7,241 bases of DNA from Planctomycetota bacterium (GTDB lineage Bacteria > Planctomycetota > UBA1135 > UBA2386). A model generated the notes under the pieces. The model saw only the letters and a list, made by a program, of their open reading frames with translations. It was not told the DNA's origin and did not search any database. The translations under genes and the position numbers were made by a program. Shown here in pieces: positions 5,940-7,241 of the stretch; the first letter of the stretch is position 1; each line of letters starts with the position of its first letter. Location of the stretch: NCBI GenBank assembly GCA_003235605.1, contig QJVU01000660.1, positions 1-7,241 of the forward strand, in the 5' to 3' direction.

Positions 5940-7145
5940 CTAGTTGTAGCGGGCGAGGGGGTTCATGAAGTAGAAATCGAAGGGACCGAAACCCGTCGTG
6001 TTCACGGTATCGTACCGGTACACGGTCCTCTTCCGCGGGATCAGCTTCGCGTCGTTGACCACGGGGTAGTTCCAGGTGGGACTGCATCGCTCGCAGCTGG
6101 TCAGGCTGAAGGCGCCGGTGACCGAGTCCGTCCACGCCCCCTGGCACCAGATCGAGAGGTTGCCGAGGTTCTGTACCTCCGCGAGGCTGCCGATCCTGAC
6201 ATAGGTCCAGGGGTTGTGGTCGCCCTTTGCGTCGGTGACGAAAGGCAGGATCACCGCGCCATTCAGGTCGATCATGAGGTTGTTGCATGCGGCGCCGATG
6301 TTGGCGCCGATCCCGATCGGTGACAGGCCCTTCAGGTTGAAGGCCTTCAGGACCGGGGCGTTCGGCGCGGTGGCGTAGCCGAAGATCTGCAGCTGCGCGG
6401 AGTCGGTGTAGTTCCCCGAGAGCTTGCTGTACAGGCCGACCTGGACTGCGGCAGATGCGTAGTTCGAGTGCGTCCATGCCGAGTCGTTGCACGTGTTGTT
6501 GGTGCGGAACACGCTGCGGCCGAAGGTGACCGATGTCGTCCACCCCACGGCGTCCAGGTAGTAGAGGTGGGATGGGGAGCTGCCTGAAGGGTCGGTCCCC
6601 CAGGCGGCGGCGTTCGCCATCGTGCCCCCCGAGAACGTGTAGTCCAGCAGGAGGTCGTTCCTGTTGACGTAGACATAGCTGCTCGAGAACGGAAACCGGA
6701 GCATCGTGTCCCATGGCGCCGGGTTCGAAGACGGCAGCCCGGTCTGGGTGGGCCAGGACGCGGCCGCGTTGTAGAGCACCGTGGGCGTGGTCAGGGCGTT
6801 GGTGGCGTAGTTGGCCGTGACCCGGTCGAAGTCGCACTCCGCGACGGACAGCTTGACGTTCGTCCAGCTGCGACCGGTCGCGGTGCCGCTCCCATGGCCG
6901 AGGTAGTCCAGACGGTAGCCCACGGAGACGAGCACCTGGACGCCGTTGCCCTTCAACACTCCATCGAACATCTGGACACGGGCGTTGGCGTAGATCCCGA
7001 AGTAGTTCGCGTAGGCGGAGCCCCCGCCGAGCTTGTCACCGTCCTTGGTGAGGTACCCGGCTGGCGTCGTGAAGGCGGGGCTGGGCTGCGCAGCGGCCGC
7101 CGTGGTGAGGGTGAGAACCAGCGCAACAGAGCACGACCTATTCAT
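5940..7145 (-). CDS. Secreted protein of unknown function, possibly a Planctomycetota-type extracellular protein
   Basis: This 401-residue protein starts with a clear Sec signal peptide: N-terminal MNRS with one arginine, a hydrophobic core at residues 5-15, and a run of alanines with likely cleavage after A19. I chose the ATG at 7145 because GAGG (7153-7156) lies seven bases upstream and the signal peptide begins directly there; an upstream in-frame TTG at 7241 would bury the signal. The mature chain is rich in Gly, Ser, Thr, Asn and aromatic residues, typical of extracellular beta-rich proteins. It has six cysteines (104, 219, 287, 334, 351, 354), consistent with disulfides. There are no transmembrane helices after the signal and no catalytic motif I recognise. 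The C-terminal half (about 255-355) vaguely recalls a repeat-like domain common in secreted Planctomycetota proteins, an uncertain resemblance. It is convergent with tex across a 51-base gap and is probably its own transcription unit. Confidence 0.82.
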   Translation of the reverse strand: MNRSCSVALVLTLTTAAAAQPSPAFTTPAGYLTKDGDKLGGGSAYANYFGIYANARVQMFDGVLKGNGVQVLVSVGYRLDYLGHGSGTATGRSWTNVKLSVAECDFDRVTANYATNALTTPTVLYNAAASWPTQTGLPSSNPAPWDTMLRFPFSSSYVYVNRNDLLLDYTFSGGTMANAAAWGTDPSGSSPSHLYYLDAVGWTTSVTFGRSVFRTNNTCNDSAWTHSNYASAAVQVGLYSKLSGNYTDSAQLQIFGYATAPNAPVLKAFNLKGLSPIGIGANIGAACNNLMIDLNGAVILPFVTDAKGDHNPWTYVRIGSLAEVQNLGNLSIWCQGAWTDSVTGAFSLTSCERCSPTWNYPVVNDAKLIPRKRTVYRYDTVNTTGFGPFDFYFMNPLARYN

Positions 7146-7150
7146 GACCG

Positions 7151-7157
7151 ATCCTCT
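7151..7157 (-). promoter_or_regulatory. Ribosome binding site of the secreted protein
   Basis: The minus strand reads AGAGGAT here, with GAGG ending seven bases before the ATG at 7145. It decides the start codon in favour of the one that exposes the signal peptide. The remaining upstream sequence to the window edge shows no confident promoter. Confidence 0.75.
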
Positions 7158-7241
7158 TCTTGTTGGTTGGATGTGATGGTGACGTGATGTCCCGTGCGAG
7201 TGGGGGCGTGCTGCAAGATCCGCGTTGCGTAGCTGGCCCAA

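Noticed and set aside
7146..7241. Upstream TTG start extending the secreted protein by 32 residues to the window edge
   Set aside because: The extension is His/Arg-rich and would bury the signal peptide, while the ATG at 7145 has a well-spaced GAGG.

Overview
The window looks like part of a GC-rich bacterial chromosome. The best guess for the host is Planctomycetota: the secreted protein at the right end resembles, from memory, a loosely conserved class of secreted proteins common in that phylum. No 16S gene or other taxonomic marker is present, so this is only a moderate inference. I see no mobile element, CRISPR array, tRNA or rRNA gene.

Layout from left to right. (1) Positions 2-1318 on the minus strand hold the N-terminal 439 residues of a major facilitator superfamily (MFS) permease that runs off the left edge. 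(2) A 318-base divergent intergenic region (1319-1636) follows. It is unusually rich in perfect inverted repeats and contains a short-stemmed intrinsic terminator pointing toward the next gene. (3) Positions 1637-3442 on the plus strand encode a complete half-size ABC exporter with all nucleotide-binding motifs intact. (4) A 175-base spacer with two small hairpins ends in three tandem copies of a Shine-Dalgarno-like 14-15-mer. (5) Positions 3618-5888 on the plus strand encode a complete Tex-family RNA-binding protein carrying a Lys/Gly-rich internal insertion. (6) A 51-base convergent gap follows. (7) Positions 5940-7145 on the minus strand encode a 401-residue secreted protein of unknown function, followed by its upstream region to the window edge.

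The genes do not form an obvious pathway. MFS and ABC are divergent and could share regulatory DNA. ABC and Tex are codirectional and could be cotranscribed, although the 175-base gap makes independent expression equally plausible. The secreted protein is convergent with Tex and is probably a separate unit. The most notable non-coding signal is the chain of hairpins at 1366-1551 ending in a terminator 85 bases upstream of the ABC gene. It is a candidate attenuated or riboswitch-like leader, or a small RNA. I could not match it to any known riboswitch class by eye. The most notable protein-level oddity is the basic insertion in Tex, built partly from an exact 18-base tandem duplication.
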